A stretch of 64,000 nucleotides of DNA from Imbricaverruca yamaguchii (lineage: Eukaryota > Arthropoda > Thecostraca > Neoverrucidae), in contig JAOTOL010001597.1 in the NCBI GenBank assembly GCA_034440575.1, forward strand, positions 2,181,501 to 2,245,500, written 5' to 3'. Made by a program: the position numbers and the translations under genes. The notes under the pieces were generated by a model. That model made no database searches, was not told the origin of the DNA, and worked only from the letters and a program-made list of their open reading frames with translations. The number at the start of each line of letters is the position of its first letter. Position 1 is the stretch's first letter. Of the stretch, positions 1 through 11,409 are shown in pieces.

Positions 1-287
1 CGCGGCGCGGGCGTACGGGCCGGGCCGGCTCAGTCGCGTCGGCGCGCCGTCAGAGGCAGGTTGTCGGGTGGCGCGCGTGCGTGCACGGACCGGAGGATCG
101 CCGCCAGTCGGGCCGTGTGTGCGGTGGTGGCGCGCCCAGGCCGGACGCGCCGCACAGCTGGATCTCCGCAGACAGCCGCCCGTGGATCCCCGGCTGCGTA
201 GCCACAACGGTGAGCCGGTTGCACGCGCCGACGGAGGCGTTGTTCGGTGCGTGAGAGGAGCGCGGCCGGCCGTCTGGCCGACGCATT

Positions 288-450
288 GCTGGTTGGTTAT
301 TGGTTTTTGCGACACAGCGACCGTTAATTCATGTAGCGTCGCCATTCTCTCACGCCGATTGGTCGCGGGCGAAGAATAGCGACAGGTGAGACTCCAACCC
401 ACAACCTTTTGACTGTGAGACGAGCAACCTACCCCTAGACTCCTCGTCAC
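288..450 (-). repeat. tRNA-derived SINE, family B, reverse copy
   Basis: Read on the minus strand this carries a tRNA-like head (a TTCG-type B box near 400) followed by the body that recurs in the window: CCAATCGGCGTGAGAG, then GGCGACGCTACATG-like sequence and a TCGNAAAAACCAATAACC end. It matches copies at 9,235, 14,258 (body only), 19,568 and 26,772. No target-site duplication was identified here. Confidence 0.7.
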
Positions 451-545
451 CTGGCCGACGCCCTGCGTCGGAGCGGCTGGACTCTGTCGGCCCCGGCTCT
501 GGGCGTGCTCTGTGCCGCCAGTCCGAGGAGGTATTCCCACCACAG

Positions 546-711
546 GTGGGTGGCGGAGCTCAGTGGTGAAGATGAGCGTCTGGCACGCCAGAGGTGCGCA
601 GCTCGATTTCCCGCGATGCCCGCCTTTCCGGCCAGGGTGAGAGGCAGGCGACGCCGTGGTCTCAGCTGCTGAGTGCGTCGTAAAGCCACAATCGAATCGA
701 ATCCGCCACAG
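546..711 (+). repeat. tRNA-derived SINE, family D
   Basis: This copy aligns along its length with the copy at 54,251. It has a tRNA-like head with the D-stem GCTC/GAGC, a GCTCGATT B-box region, the core GTGAGAGGCAGGCGACG, and the tail TGAGTGCGTCGTAAAGCCAC ending in repeated CGAAT. The T-arm is decayed compared with the 54 kb copy. It is a SINE rather than a functional tRNA. Confidence 0.75.
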
Positions 712-1024
712 ATGCGAGCCGCTACTATGGAATGCAGTCCTACCCCTATGTTTTTTGTTGTTTGTGATGTCGGGCCCATCTTGGACCTTTTCACTGCTGG
801 CTGCGATTCTATCCCAAGTCAGCTCACATCAGGCTGGTTCCACGTCTGCAGCCAGGTTCGGTTCCGTCTGGGGTCAGACCAACCTCCGACTCGCTGGGTG
901 TTTGTTGCCAGTTTTTGCTGCGCCGATATAGGTCCACGGCGTCACAAGAAAGTCGTCGTGCATGTCTGACGTCACACCAATGAGCTGCACCGTCAGGGAG
1001 AACGACGTGACGTCGCCCTGTGGC
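712..1024. other. Unassigned unique sequence
   Basis: No gene, RNA or recognisable repeat was seen here. Open frames are short and unsupported. Confidence 0.5.
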
Positions 1025-1325
1025 TATGGTAGCCGTGAGGTCGGCAGTCGGGAGGTTCTGGGCCGTGAGGTCGGCAGCCGTGAGGTCGGCAGCCGTGAGG
1101 TCGGCAGCCGTGAGGTCGACAGCCGTGAGGTCAGCAGTCATGAGGTCTTGGGCCGTGAGGTCAGCAGCCGTGATGTCGGCAGCCATGAGGTCCCGGACAG
1201 TGAGGTCTTGGACCGTGAGGTCAGCAGTCATGAGGTCTTGGACCGTGAGGTCAGCAGTCATGAGGTCTTGGACCGTGAGGTCAGCAGCCGTGAGATCCTG
1301 GGCCGTGAGGTCAGCAGCCATGACT
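1025..1325. repeat. Minisatellite, about 15 bp unit (CCGTGAGGTCGGCAG)
   Basis: About 20 imperfect copies of a 15-bp unit. Because 15 is a multiple of three, all frames stay open and give VRSAA-type or AADLT-type peptides. I treat these as artefacts of the repeat. Confidence 0.9.
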
Positions 1326-3050
1326 GACTGACGAGCCCGGCAGCGACCGCCAAGCACAACCGCTGCCACCTGTCGAGCAGAGTGTCGGCGTGGCGCCGGT
1401 GCACCTTGACCCGGTCGCACTTGAACAGGCGCACCTGACCTAACTCACTGCACCATGTCGACGCAAGCTGCCGCCGTCCGGGGCCGTCCGGACCACCTGT
1501 CTGCGATTGACCCGGGCCGACGAGACGTGGCCGTTTATCAGCTCAGCCCCGTCTGCCGAAGTGAGTCGCGCCGCCGCAGGCACTGGTGTCAGGGCGGAAC
1601 GTGGGAGACGTGGTGCAGACGGTCGGGCGTGGTGGTTTGCACCCGCCGTTGGGTGTTGCCCTCCCCCTCCCCGCGGCGGGTGGGTTGATCCTGCGAGGCA
1701 TTCTGGATGCAGCATGGAACCGTGGATACTGTGGATAACCGTGGAAAGCATGGATGCTCCCGATTACCAATTGTGGGGGACCTCGTGGCTGATAAATGCG
1801 CTCCCCCATCTCTCTCATAAAACGGCGCCAGTATAACGACAATACCTTGTTCGGGGAGGGGGGTGGGGGGCATTGGCGGTATGCGTACCACTCCTCAACT
1901 ATTGTTCTGATACGATTTGCACTATATTTACCGGCGCTAAGTACCGCAAGTTGTGACTGGGCGCGATGCGTCCCTCCCTCTGCCCTGAGGAGAATACGCG
2001 TCCTGCACGGCGAAGGATTGTGATACTGGAAGCAATGTTTAGGTCGTTCCTCCCGCAGAACGCCATTGACCCACCATTGAATGTCAGACATGCCGTGTGA
2101 CCTCGTCTCTCGTGGTGGAACTGTCGGTGGACCCTCAGCCGCCCAAATAATCAATCCCCTCAGCCGCTTCGGCCGGGGTAAATTCGGATTAGCGACTCCC
2201 GCTGGCCGGGACCGCATCGGCCCGTGGATTGCGAGAGGGGTCAGTTTGGCCCCGGTCAACTTCTCAGTGTACAATTATTGACCATGTGGCCTGGAAAGTC
2301 ACAGTTAATGGAATTGTGCTATTTCATCCTTGTCTTAGGTTTTTACCATTTTGCCACATGTGTGGGCGGTCATTAAACACACGACTGCTAAATAATGTCA
2401 AATGCATGTGACTGAAGTGAAAGGCATTCCGCTTTTTTAATCCTTAAGTGGCGATCCTTTATTTTCTTTCAATCTTTCACTATTCCCAAGCAACTTCTTT
2501 CTTCATCCACACAGTTAATGGTGAAGTAATTTTAGGACACTGCAACTTCTTTTGGAAAATAACTCGTGATCCGTTCACGATATCGCCTTCAAATCTGACA
2601 TACTTCGTATAACTTATGGGTGGACTTCGTGGAGAGATGGGAGATCTAAATAGTCCTGCCACGGAGGCGGTGGGTGGAGATCTATAGTCTATTACGGCCA
2701 GGGTAGGTGCAGATCTAAGTTTATTACAGCCGCGGAGCCAGGGTGGGTGGGAACCAGATCACTGCAACTATCTCGTCACAATGCGATCTTTGAACGTATC
2801 TTGAAATAGTTGTCATTAGGAGGCTAGCTAATTTATTGCAAACAAACGTTTTTTTTTTAAAACACATTGTGTCGACAAGCAATCAAAGACATACGAAAAA
2901 ACTTTCAGAATCTCGTTGGAAATGGAAACTTTGACTGAATATTATTTTTCTCGAATAATTTGGTCACGGATCGATATTTTAAAACTAGCACATGTGAGGG
3001 CAACTCAAGCCTCCTCATAGTACCTACGTGGTTCTGCGTGGTACTGAGTG
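1326..3050. other. Unassigned DNA; falls from GC-rich to AT-rich
   Basis: No gene was recognised. The sequence changes from GC-rich (to about 2,250) to AT-rich (2,290-3,000), which includes a poly(T)-type run near 2,850. The long minus frame at 1,543-2,274 shows no family similarity and no clear codon bias. Confidence 0.5.
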
Positions 3051-3054
3051 GTAC

Positions 3055-3410
3055 TGAGTGGCATAGGCGCACCGGAGGGGCCCCCCATGAGACCAAGGTG
3101 CCCTTTTGACAAAAAGTGCCCTTTTGACCGAAAAGTGCCCTCTTGGCCGGAATGTCCCAAAATTAGCCCAAAAATCACCTGTCTTACATGCCCCGCCTGT
3201 GCCAAAGGTGCCCTTTGGGCCCAAAACTGCCCTTTTGGCCTAAAAAAATTCACGCCCCCCACCCCCGGTCAACAAACCTTCCAATGTGCCCCGGGCCGCA
3301 AAGTGCCCTTTTGGAGCCGGTCAGGTGCCCTTTTGGAGCCGGCCAAGTGCCCTTTTCGGTCCGCCCCCCCCCCATGAAAAAAAATCCTGGGTGCGCGCCT
3401 GCTGAGTGGT
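3055..3410. mobile_element. Non-autonomous transposon-like element with GTGCCCTTTT repeats
   Basis: The left end reads GAGTGGCATAGGCGCACCGG followed by GGGGCC. The right end, read in reverse, gives CAGGCGCGCACCCAGGATTT followed by a G-run. The interior holds about ten imperfect copies of GTGCCCTTTTG. Both flanks show GAGTGGTACTG, which may be a target duplication or the microsatellite it landed in. No coding sequence. The class cannot be fixed from this sequence; a DNA transposon remnant is the inference. Confidence 0.45.
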
Positions 3411-5450
3411 ACTGCGGGGTGCTGCGGGGTGCTGCGGAGGTATCTGGGTGGCTGGTGCGAGCGTCGTGGGCTCGGCGGCGCCGCTGAGAGGAACGTGTTC
3501 CGGCTTCACAGCTACCGGACACGTTTGGTTTCGTGCGTGCGCCGTGCGCACTCACGTCTGGTCTGTTCGCTGGCCTGCCAATAGTGGCGGCCATCGTGGG
3601 GCGTCTCGCGTGCCGTTCCGCAGCCAAGCTCAACACCGGGTCGACGACACGGGAATCGCAACGTGACGTCACGTGTACCCGAGGCCTGGGTGGCGGTGAA
3701 TGGGCCAGGCACGTCCTGTTTTGTTTACGTCGTGGCGTAGAAATATGAGCGACGTCAGGAGAATGTTCGGCAGCATTCGCCGCTGGTACGTGGTTGATGG
3801 ATGCTGTCTTGCTTTCGGGTCATTAGCTGTGTTTATGAATGGGCGCGAATGATATATTCTGGTCGAAGCGCCCTAGAACCCAAATATCAAACTAAGTTGT
3901 GCTTATGGAAGGAGTGAGTATACACTATGAACATGCATAGATGTGTTGTGTTTATGTGCACCTTGAGAGAAGATTTCCTTGACTTCATCAGCTCGCCGTA
4001 GCTGTTCAGGCTGGCGCTGTATAACCACTGCAGTTGCTGCGCCCTAAAACCCTAATAACTAACAGCTGTTCAGGGTCAGCGAGTGACCAGCACCGTGCGG
4101 TCATTTACAGTTCTGATTTGTGCAGATTTACTCGACTCGGTGAGCTCATTACAAGTCTTCAGCGTGCGTGCGGAATTTTTCTTCCTTTATTTAGCGAGAG
4201 CGGAATTTCAACCATGGGCTTGTGCCAACGTATCAGGGGCACCACGCATTGAGCATTTCAGTTGTCGTAAGTTGATTGGGATGTGGCGAGGCTGGTGGGA
4301 CGAGATCCATACCACACTGGTCTGCGTCCAGCCAGTGGCAATGTGGGTGATTTGGCGTAACCGAACGGAGTGGGCGGGTTGACTACCATGCCCAATTCTC
4401 CAAACGACCGGATGTTCACCGTTCGTGAAAAATGTGCCTTCAGATGGACTTCCTTCGTTCAACATACCACACGTGTTGTTCAGAATTCATGGGGAGGCTG
4501 AGAACCCTGCGAACAATGGCTTCGCTCACAGTTGTGGTGGGTCTAATCACGAGCGTGTCCGGGTGGGGGCTTACGACGGCCACAAAACTCAAACCGGTGT
4601 ACGATCGGTTGCCGCCACCTACGCTATTTTCGGTTGAACAAAGCATATGGGTTCCGGGTAGGTAATGGTTCGTTTGTGCTTGCAACTCGATATTTCACGG
4701 CAAACATCTCGAGGTTCGATACGTTACATGAGCGTTGCTAGAGCGATAAATGAGAGTCCGATAAACTAGTAAATCTATTTATTCTAGTACCAAGCTGTTG
4801 TAAGGCTATAAACCAGACTAGATGAACTAGTCGAAAGATCACACCTCTCGTCGTCGTATGACGGCACGTCGTAATGGCGGCAGGCCGCATGCAAACCCTG
4901 GCACCCTGGTCTCCTGACTGGAGGGAGCGCGTCACTCAGTGTATGGGCGCTAAATGACCTCGCAGTCGGCGCGCCCTTAAGCCAAAATAATCAATCAATA
5001 ATCAATCACTCAGTGTTGTGCCGCTCTGACTGCGTCACGAGGTAGCCCACCGCCCAGACTGCAGGGTGCGCGCGATGCGACTGCGACGACCACGACGACC
5101 ACCTGCTGCAGTGTAATGTAATGTAATGTAATATAATGTAATGTAGCGTGTGTGTCGGCTGGTCCGCGCGAAGGTCCGCCGGCCGACGTGAGGCGGCGGC
5201 CACCGGAACGCCGCTCACGTCCAGCGACGTGCGGCCCGACCCGGGCCACAGCTGGGTCAGACACTGCCGCCGTTACGCCGTCGGCAGTCGCCGGCTCGTA
5301 CGTGCCGGCGGCAGCGTCTGCGATTCTGTGGGTGGCGGCCCGCCGTCGGTCGCGTCCGTCGTCATTCAGATGGGAGGCTGCTCTCGGCCGGCAGCTGGGG
5401 CTGACGTGCACATCCGGCGCAGTCGTCTCGCTGGAACTGACTCGGTCGGT
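3411..5450. other. Unassigned DNA with short SINE-tail fragments
   Basis: No gene was recognised. Three copies of the dispersed tail (a GCGC...GCGCCCTAA-type motif) lie at about 3,838-3,892, 4,012-4,066 and 4,965-5,010. The copy near 4,012 is nearly identical over about 50 bp to one at 16,519. A short (TGTAA)n run lies at 5,110-5,146. Confidence 0.5.
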
Positions 5451-5605
5451 GGCCACTTATCCAGCGGAGCGTTGCGGTGCGTGGGCTGGGCCGTCCGTCC
5501 GGCAGAATCAGTCTGTTACTGGAGCTGAATTTGTCGGCGGCCGGCCACTTATCTAGCGGAGCATTCCGTCGCGTGGGCCGTCCATCCGGCGGAGTCAATC
5601 TGGCT
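5450..5605. repeat. Imperfect tandem duplication, about 90 bp apart
   Basis: GGCCACTTATCCAGCGGAGC near 5,450 recurs with small changes near 5,540, and both copies continue into a GTGGGCC...CCGTCC...CGGCAGAATCA-like segment. This is a two-copy duplication in GC-rich DNA with no assigned gene. Confidence 0.6.
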
Positions 5606-5824
5606 CTGCCTGCGGCGGCTCGAAATCCACCCGTTTCTGGGACGATCGATCAGCGATCTGACACTGAAAATAACGCGGGCTCGCCGCAGCTAATTACGCC
5701 GGTAACGGTTGGGTGTTTTTCCGCGGCGGGGAGTGGACGCGTTGGCGGCATCCCGCCGACGCTGCGGCGGGCGTGGGCCGGGCTTCGGCCGCCGGGCGGT
5801 GATTGGGTTAGATGTCGGAGCTGG

Positions 5825-6435
5825 CGCGGCCATTGGGTGGTGTGGCAGCTTCACCCGGACAACTGGCATCACTATTACTGTGGCTGTTGGGTGGTGTGGC
5901 AGCTTCACCCGGACAACTGGCATCATTATTACTGTGGCCATTGGGTGGTGTGGCAGCTTCACCCGGACAACTGGCATCACTATTACTGTGGCTGTTGTGT
6001 GGTGTGGCAGCTTCACCCGGACAACTGGCATCACTATTACTGTGGCCGTTGTGTGGTGTGGCAGCTTCACCCGGACAACTGACATCACTATTACTGTGGC
6101 TGTTGTGTGGTGTGGCAGCTTCACCCGGACAACTGGCATCATTATTACTGTGGCCATTGGGTGGTGTGGCAGCTTCACCCGGACAACTGGCATCACTATT
6201 ACTGTGGCTGTTGGTGGTGTGGGCTCACCCGGAAATGGCATTATTACTGTGGTGGTGGTGTGGCAGCTTCACCCGGACAACTGGCATCACTATTACTGTG
6301 GCGGTTGTGTGGTGTGGCAGCTTCACCCGGACAACTGGCATCACTATTGCTGTGGCCATTGGGTGGTGTGGCAGCTTCACCCGGACAACTACCATCACTA
6401 TTAATGTGGCCATTGTGTGGAGTGGCAGCTTCTCC
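5825..6435. repeat. Minisatellite, 54 bp unit, about 11 copies
   Basis: The unit is GTGGTGTGGCAGCTTCACCC followed by GGACAACTGGCATCACTATT and ACTGTGGCCATTGG. Because 54 is divisible by three, long frames stay open on both strands. Every unit carries CCGG|GTGAAG on the minus strand and CAG followed by CTTCACC on the plus strand, so an exon-edge origin is possible but no adjoining exon was recognised. Confidence 0.92.
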
Positions 6436-7245
6436 CGGACAACGTGATCCGTATGATCTGAGGTCACGTTATTCTGACGGCAGCTCGCGTCACTCGGCAC
6501 AGAATCACCTTGGGGCGCTCGCGAGACACGCACACTACCCCGACGCCTGAGCCACATCGCCTGGACGCTTGCGGCGGCTTAGGCTGGCAGAGAATCCCCT
6601 GTCGCTGGAGACCCTCGCAGCTGATGGTCGATCGCGTCGCCCGATGCGCTTGGGGTGACGGTAGGTCGTGTCACCTGAAGCATTTGGGGTGACGGTAGGC
6701 CGTCGGCGGTGTAGGTAGCCTGCGACCGGGGCCCCTGGTGACCCTCGCTAACAGGCACTGCCGTGGCACGTGCACGCGCCCTGGCAGGCTGTGGTACACA
6801 CGTGCGTGACGACTCTGACTGCACGTGGCTCGCCGGACACTCGTCGCCATGCGCCAGATCAAGCACGTGGAACGCCCTGTGGTCGGCACGCTGAGAGGTG
6901 CGCACCACGTCTGGCAGTCATGACGCGGATGTGCCGAAATGCTTGGCGTGCTTCAGCGTCAAATTGGGCGCATGAACGCGATTTTCTGAGTGCCGCGGCG
7001 TCGATCACAAGGTCTTGCCGGCTCAGCCCGCAGATGCCGGACCCGCCCGACGCCGGGTTTAGCCCATCTGATGCTGAGCTGATGATTGGCCCTGGAGCCC
7101 GGCTATCTTGTCGTGCACGTGTGCTAAAGGTGTGACTTTGGTTGCGTGTGACTGAACATTTAGTACCTCGGAGGAATGCCTGCTTATACCTAGCCGGTAG
7201 CATGTCGATGCGCCCTTAATCTCAAATAACTCGGAGTACGGCCTG
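6436..7245. other. Unassigned DNA ending in a SINE-tail motif
   Basis: No gene was recognised. At 7,203-7,236 there is a copy of the dispersed tail (TCGATGCGCCCTTAA followed by CTCAAATAACT). Confidence 0.45.
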
Positions 7246-7470
7246 AGGGACAGTCCGATGCTGGCGCACTGACGGAGTACGGCCTGCCGTACGGTCTGGC
7301 CGTGACTCACGGCCCGAGTACGGCCTGCCGGACGGTCTGGCCGTGACTCACGGCCGAGTACGGCCTGCCGGACGGTCTGGCCGTGACTCACGGCCGAGTA
7401 CGGCCCGGCGGACTGTCTGGCCGTGACGCACGGCCGAGTACGGCCTGGCGGACAGTCCAGCTGTGACGTT
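7246..7470. repeat. Minisatellite, about 40 bp unit, 5-6 copies
   Basis: The unit is GAGTACGGCCTGCCGGACGG then TCTGGCCGTGACTCACGGCC. Copies degrade at both ends. No exon was recognised beside it. Confidence 0.88.
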
Positions 7471-8224
7471 CCCGGCCGGTGACCGTCACGCCGTGTACAG
7501 TCGTGACGCGGTGTAGTCGTGCATACTCGTGACAAGTCGTCACGGGGCCCGGCCGGCCGTCGGCACACACGCCGACCGACCACTTTCCCTTCGGGCATCA
7601 GCGCCACAGCAGCTGGCCGCCGGGGCGGCCGAGAGCGGCGCTGAGCCGCCGCGACGTGCGGCCGGCTAACGGTTTTGACGTGCATTACGTCTGAATAAGC
7701 CCGTCGAGCGTATCTGGCGCATCGACGGCGTCGCTGGCGGCAGGCCGGCTCTGAATATCGCGTGCGAGATTGCCTCCTGTTGGACGATCGTGTGCCGTTT
7801 GGCCGGCGGTTGTTATGCGGGCGTCAGCGATGGGCCCGGCAAACGGACTTGCAAATGCACGTTTATAGCCCGACGCCGGCGGAGATCCCGTGAGGGCGAG
7901 CGGCGCTGTTATTAAGTGTGCCAGCTGGAGCTTAGCAACTAGCCGGCGAGCCGGCGTCGCGCCGCGCCGGCCGGATATCGGCCACCATCGGCTGTCGCCG
8001 CGGCGGCGGCCGGCGATGGTATCGCCGCGCCGTGTGCTCGCCGCGTGCCGGCCCCGAGTGGTGGGTGTGTGAGGCAGGTGCGGCTGCCACCGCTGTGAGG
8101 CGGCGGGGGACTGGCGTGACGCTCGGCGCGGCTGGTCCGGGCGCCGCTGGCGGGTCGTCCGAGGCTGCTGCGTCCGGGCCGACCGCCGCCGAGCGGTGCC
8201 GACGGACGGCGTCGACTCGGCGGT
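7471..8224. other. Unassigned GC-rich DNA
   Basis: Open frames exist on both strands because of the high GC content. None shows a recognisable domain. Confidence 0.45.
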
Positions 8225-8530
8225 TCGCGTGTGGGCGGCCGACTGCAGGGTCGGCGGTGTCCTGTCGGCCGCAGGGTCAGCGGTGTCCTGCCGACTGCAG
8301 GGTCGGCTGTGTCCTGCCGACTGCAGGGTCGGCTGTGTCCTGTCGGTCGGCGGTGTCCTGCCGACTGCAGGGTCGGCTGTGTCCTGTCGGCCGCAGGGTG
8401 GCTGTGTCCTGCCGACTGCAGGGTCGGCGGTGTCCTGCCGACTGCAGGGTCGGCTGTGTCCTGTCGGTCGGCGGTGTCCTGCCGACTGCAGGGTCGGCTG
8501 TGTCCTGTCGGCCGTAGGGTTGGCTGGGTC
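8225..8530. repeat. Minisatellite, about 26 bp unit
   Basis: About 11 imperfect copies of GTCCTGCCGACTGCAGGGTC followed by GGC(T/G)GT. The unit contains CTGCAG. The long minus frame through it (PADPAVGRTQ-type repeat) is taken as an artefact. Confidence 0.9.
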
Positions 8531-8775
8531 GGGGCGGCCGCATTTTCGGTTGTGTCCGGGCCGCAAGGTCGGCGGTACAGGCGGCGCCGGAAGTGGGCTC
8601 GGGATGCGGCCGAGGTGGTGAGCGCACCTGACGGGCCCGATGTCGAGACGGCTGCCGCCTATCGCCCTGGCCGGCAGCAGGCGGCGGCCGGCTGTCCGGA
8701 TACCTGGCTGGGCTGCCGTCGCGTGGCGTGACACCCCGTCTGCTGACGGCAGGTCTCCGCCGTCTCGGTCTCCAG

Positions 8776-8889
8776 CTGGACCTGTAGCTCACCGCCGGCT
8801 CGTGCAGCGGCGTGTACGTGTCGGCGGCGACAGCTACAGCTGGACCTGTAGCTCGCCGCCGACTCCTGCAGCGGCGTGTTCGTGTCGGC
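8776..8889 (-). repeat. Two-copy duplication of a candidate exon end with donor site
   Basis: Two copies, 64 bp apart, of a segment that reads on the minus strand GACACG(A/T)ACACGCCGCTGC, then (A/G)GCTACAG|GTCCAGCTG. Each copy holds a potential GT donor at the same point. Confidence 0.7.
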
Positions 8890-8991
8890 TGCGGCCGCAC
8901 CTGTCCGCGTGTTGCCGTCTGTCGAGCCGTCTGGCCGGTAGCCGAAGCTGCAGGCGGCGCCGTCCCGGCCGCCTTCTGATGTGCACCGCCG
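8846..8991 (-). CDS. Candidate internal exon, unknown protein
   Basis: On the minus strand, CCATTTCAG (ending at 8,992) is a good acceptor and CTACAG|GTCCAG (exon end at 8,846) a possible donor. The frame between them is open, its codons end mostly in G or C, and it reads about 48 residues including GGRDGAACSFGYRPDG and ending TPLQESAASY. Just downstream, 8,776-8,845 holds a second, diverged copy of the exon end with its own CTACAG|GTCCAG, the same exon-edge duplication seen in the two named genes. The product is not recognised. The FGY...DG pattern faintly recalls cuticle chitin-binding proteins, but this is too weak to name it. Confidence 0.3.
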
Positions 8992-9234
8992 CTGAAATGG
9001 CGCCCGCCCCGACCCCCGCTCCCGCCACAGCCACGTCAGCCGCGTGTTCAGACGGTCCTTTGAAGTGTAATCACCGGCCGAAGGGTGGACGGTGCCGCCG
9101 TCGGGCCGGGGGTCGTGCGTCGGAGCGGCCCACTGCGCAGCTGATCCCGCCGACCCCCAGCTATCGGCCACGTCCGGGCGTGCTGCGCGGCTCCAGCGTT
9201 CCGGCCGTGGTCGGGCTACGCTTGGCTGGTGGTG

Positions 9235-9400
9235 GCGGTGGTGGTGGTGGTTGTTGGTTTTACGACACGTCGACCGTTGAGTCATGCAGCGTCGCCAATC
9301 TCACGCCGATTGGTTGCGGACATAGAGTGGCGACAGGTGTGGCCCGAACCAACAGTCTTTCGATTGCGAGACGGGCGACTTACCCCCAGGCTACTCCTCT
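9235..9400 (-). repeat. tRNA-derived SINE, family B, reverse copy
   Basis: Same body as the 288 copy in reverse orientation: TTTTACGACACGTCGACCGT, AGCGTCGCCAATCTCACGCC and GATTGGTTGCGGAC, then a tRNA-like head containing TTTCGATTGCGAGACGGGCG. Confidence 0.75.
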
Positions 9401-9529
9401 CCGACACATGGCTGGGATCTCGTGGCTCCGTCCGCCGCCGCCACCGTGGCGAGCCACCGCGCGGTGCCGCCGGGACGCCGTGCGACGGCGAGTCGGGTCC
9501 GTCACCGGTCGCCCTCCGACTGTGCAGTG

Positions 9530-9556
9530 TGTAGGGGCGGGGGGGGGGGGGCGGTG
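9530..9556. repeat. Poly(G) run
   Basis: A run of about 13 G at the end of one line and start of the next, in GC-rich DNA. It is likely length-unstable. Confidence 0.8.
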
Positions 9557-9639
9557 ACATCAGCGCCCGTGCGACAGCTGCACGGCTCGGTGCAGCCGTG
9601 GATGGCCAATGGCCATGACTCAGCGGCGGGGTGGTCTGC

Positions 9640-10470
9640 CGGCCGCCTATCGCAGCACCATCGGCACACCTGCAGGTCATCGCATGACCGTCGGCACACA
9701 CCTGTCGGCGGTCCGTCACAGTACCATCAGCACACACCTGCCGTCCAGTCGTCACAGTACCATCGGCACACACCTGCCGTCACAGTACCATCGGCACACA
9801 CCTGTCGGCGGGCCGTCACAATACCGTCGGCACACACCTGTCGGCGGGCCGTCACAGCACCATCATCACACACCTGTCGGCGGTCCGTCACAGTACCATC
9901 GGCACACACCTGCCGTCCTGTCGTCACAGTACCATCGGCACACGCCCGCCGTCACAGTACCATCGGCACACACCTGCCGCGGGCCGTCACAGTACCATCG
10001 GCACTCACCTGCCGCGGGCCGTCACAGTACCATCGGCACACACCTGCCGTCACAGTACCATCGGCACACACCTGCCGTCTGTCGTCACAGTACCATCGGC
10101 ACACACCTGTCGGCGGGCCGTCACAGTACCATCGGCACACACCTGTCGGCGGGCCGTCACAGTACCATCGGCACACCTGTCGGCGGGCCGTCACAGTACC
10201 ATCGGCACACACCTGTCGGCGGGCCGTCACGTGACCATCGGCACACACCTGCCGCGGGCCGTCACAGTACCATCGGCACCCACTACCGGGCCGTACGTAC
10301 CATCGGCCCCTGCCGGGCCGTCACAGTACCATCGGCACCACCTGCCGCGGGCGTCCACGTACCATCGGCACACACCTGCCGTCACAGTACCATCGGCACA
10401 CACCTGCAGGTCATCACAGTACCATCGGCACACACCCGCCGCGGGCCGTCACATGACCATCAGCACACCT
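9640..10470. repeat. Minisatellite, about 36 bp unit, more than 20 copies
   Basis: The core is CACAGTACCATCGGCACACA followed by CCTGTCGGCGGGCCGT or CCTGCCGCGGGCCGT. Many copies lack the second half, giving about 24-bp variants. The SQYHRHTP-type frame is an artefact. No exon was recognised at either edge. Confidence 0.93.
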
Positions 10471-10761
10471 GCCGGCCCAGGCAGGTCCTCCCGGCCAGAT
10501 TGCATGCTATGAGCCGGCAGGTGTGCCGATGGCACTGTGTTGCATGCTATGAGTCGGCCTGGTTGCATGCTATGAGCCGGCTTGTTCACAGTCATTGGAC
10601 GTGTTCGGCAGCGTGTGCCTGCTGCCCCTCCCTCCCGTCCCACTTGTTCCGGGTCGTCACGTCTGGGTGTGAGTAGACATGTTTTAGCCGGGCAGCTGCA
10701 ACTGTGCAACTGGTAGACATTTAGTCTGGGGGATGGTGTTGATCAAACACCGTGTGTCGCG

Positions 10762-10945
10762 GGCCGCGGTTGCTCAGTCAGTAGGGATTTAGACTCTTGG
10801 TCGTAAGACCACGGGTTCGAATCCCCGGTGGGATTGCCGAGTCCACCCGCTGCCAACCGGCCTGACAGGTTGTCGGGGCTATGCGACCCAGCAGGCGAAT
10901 GCGTCGTACAAGAGCTCAAGTACCTACCTACCAATGCGTGGGTAG
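10762..10945 (+). repeat. tRNA-Lys-derived SINE, family C
   Basis: The head resembles tRNA-Lys: GCTCAGTCAGTAGGGAT A box, an anticodon-loop region CTCTTGG (CTT anticodon register) and GGGTTCGAATCCCC B box. It is followed by a diverged core (CTGACAGGTTGTCGGGG) and the tail AATGCGTCGTACAAGAG. The acceptor and anticodon stems do not close well and a non-tRNA body follows, so this is a SINE. Confidence 0.75.
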
Positions 10946-10964
10946 GCAGTAAGCCGGGCGAGCA

Positions 10965-11120
10965 TCGTCTCCGGGTCAGCAGGCTGGGCTGGCTGTCGCA
11001 GGGTCAGCAGGCTGGGCTGGCCGTGTCTGGATCAGCAGGAGGGGCTGACTGCCGCAGGGTCAGCAGGTGCGACGGCTGCGTCTGGGTCAGCGGGACGCTC
11101 GACTGTGTGCGGGTCAGTGA
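10965..11120. repeat. Degenerate minisatellite, about 30 bp unit
   Basis: About five copies of GGTCAGCAGGCTGGGCTGGC followed by a variable 8-12 bp. Confidence 0.75.
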
Positions 11121-11144
11121 TTGAGCACGGGTGTCCGGTGTACG

Positions 11145-11300
11145 GTGGCGAGATCCGCCAGCTGCCGCGCAGCTGACCAGATCACGTGGTGAGCTGTGTG
11201 ACGTGGTACGGTGCGGTGTGGTGAGCCGCCAGCTGCCGCGCAGCTGACCAGATCACGTGGTGAGCTGTGTGACGTGTACGGTACGGTGTGGTGAGCCGCT
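11145..11300. repeat. Tandem duplication, about 77 bp, two copies
   Basis: CCGCCAGCTGCCGCGCAGCT, then GACCAGATCACGTGGTGAGC and TGTGTGACGTG, occurs twice in direct tandem. Each copy includes a CACGTG motif. Confidence 0.9.
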
Positions 11301-11409
11301 CGGCGGGGCATCTCCGCCCCTGCGTCGGGCCGGCTTAGCTGTGCCGGTCGCCGACGGAGGCGTGATCTGTGGCGCCGTCGCGTATGTGACGATGCCGGTG
11401 CCATCGGCC

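Noticed and set aside
9640..10470. CRISPR-like array of regularly spaced repeats
   Set aside because: Repeats are contiguous minisatellite units without unique spacers, in a eukaryotic genome. The same holds for 15.4, 24.5 and 44.4 kb.
10762..10836. tRNA-Lys gene
   Set aside because: CTT lies in the anticodon register but the anticodon and acceptor stems are mismatched and the SINE core and tail follow.
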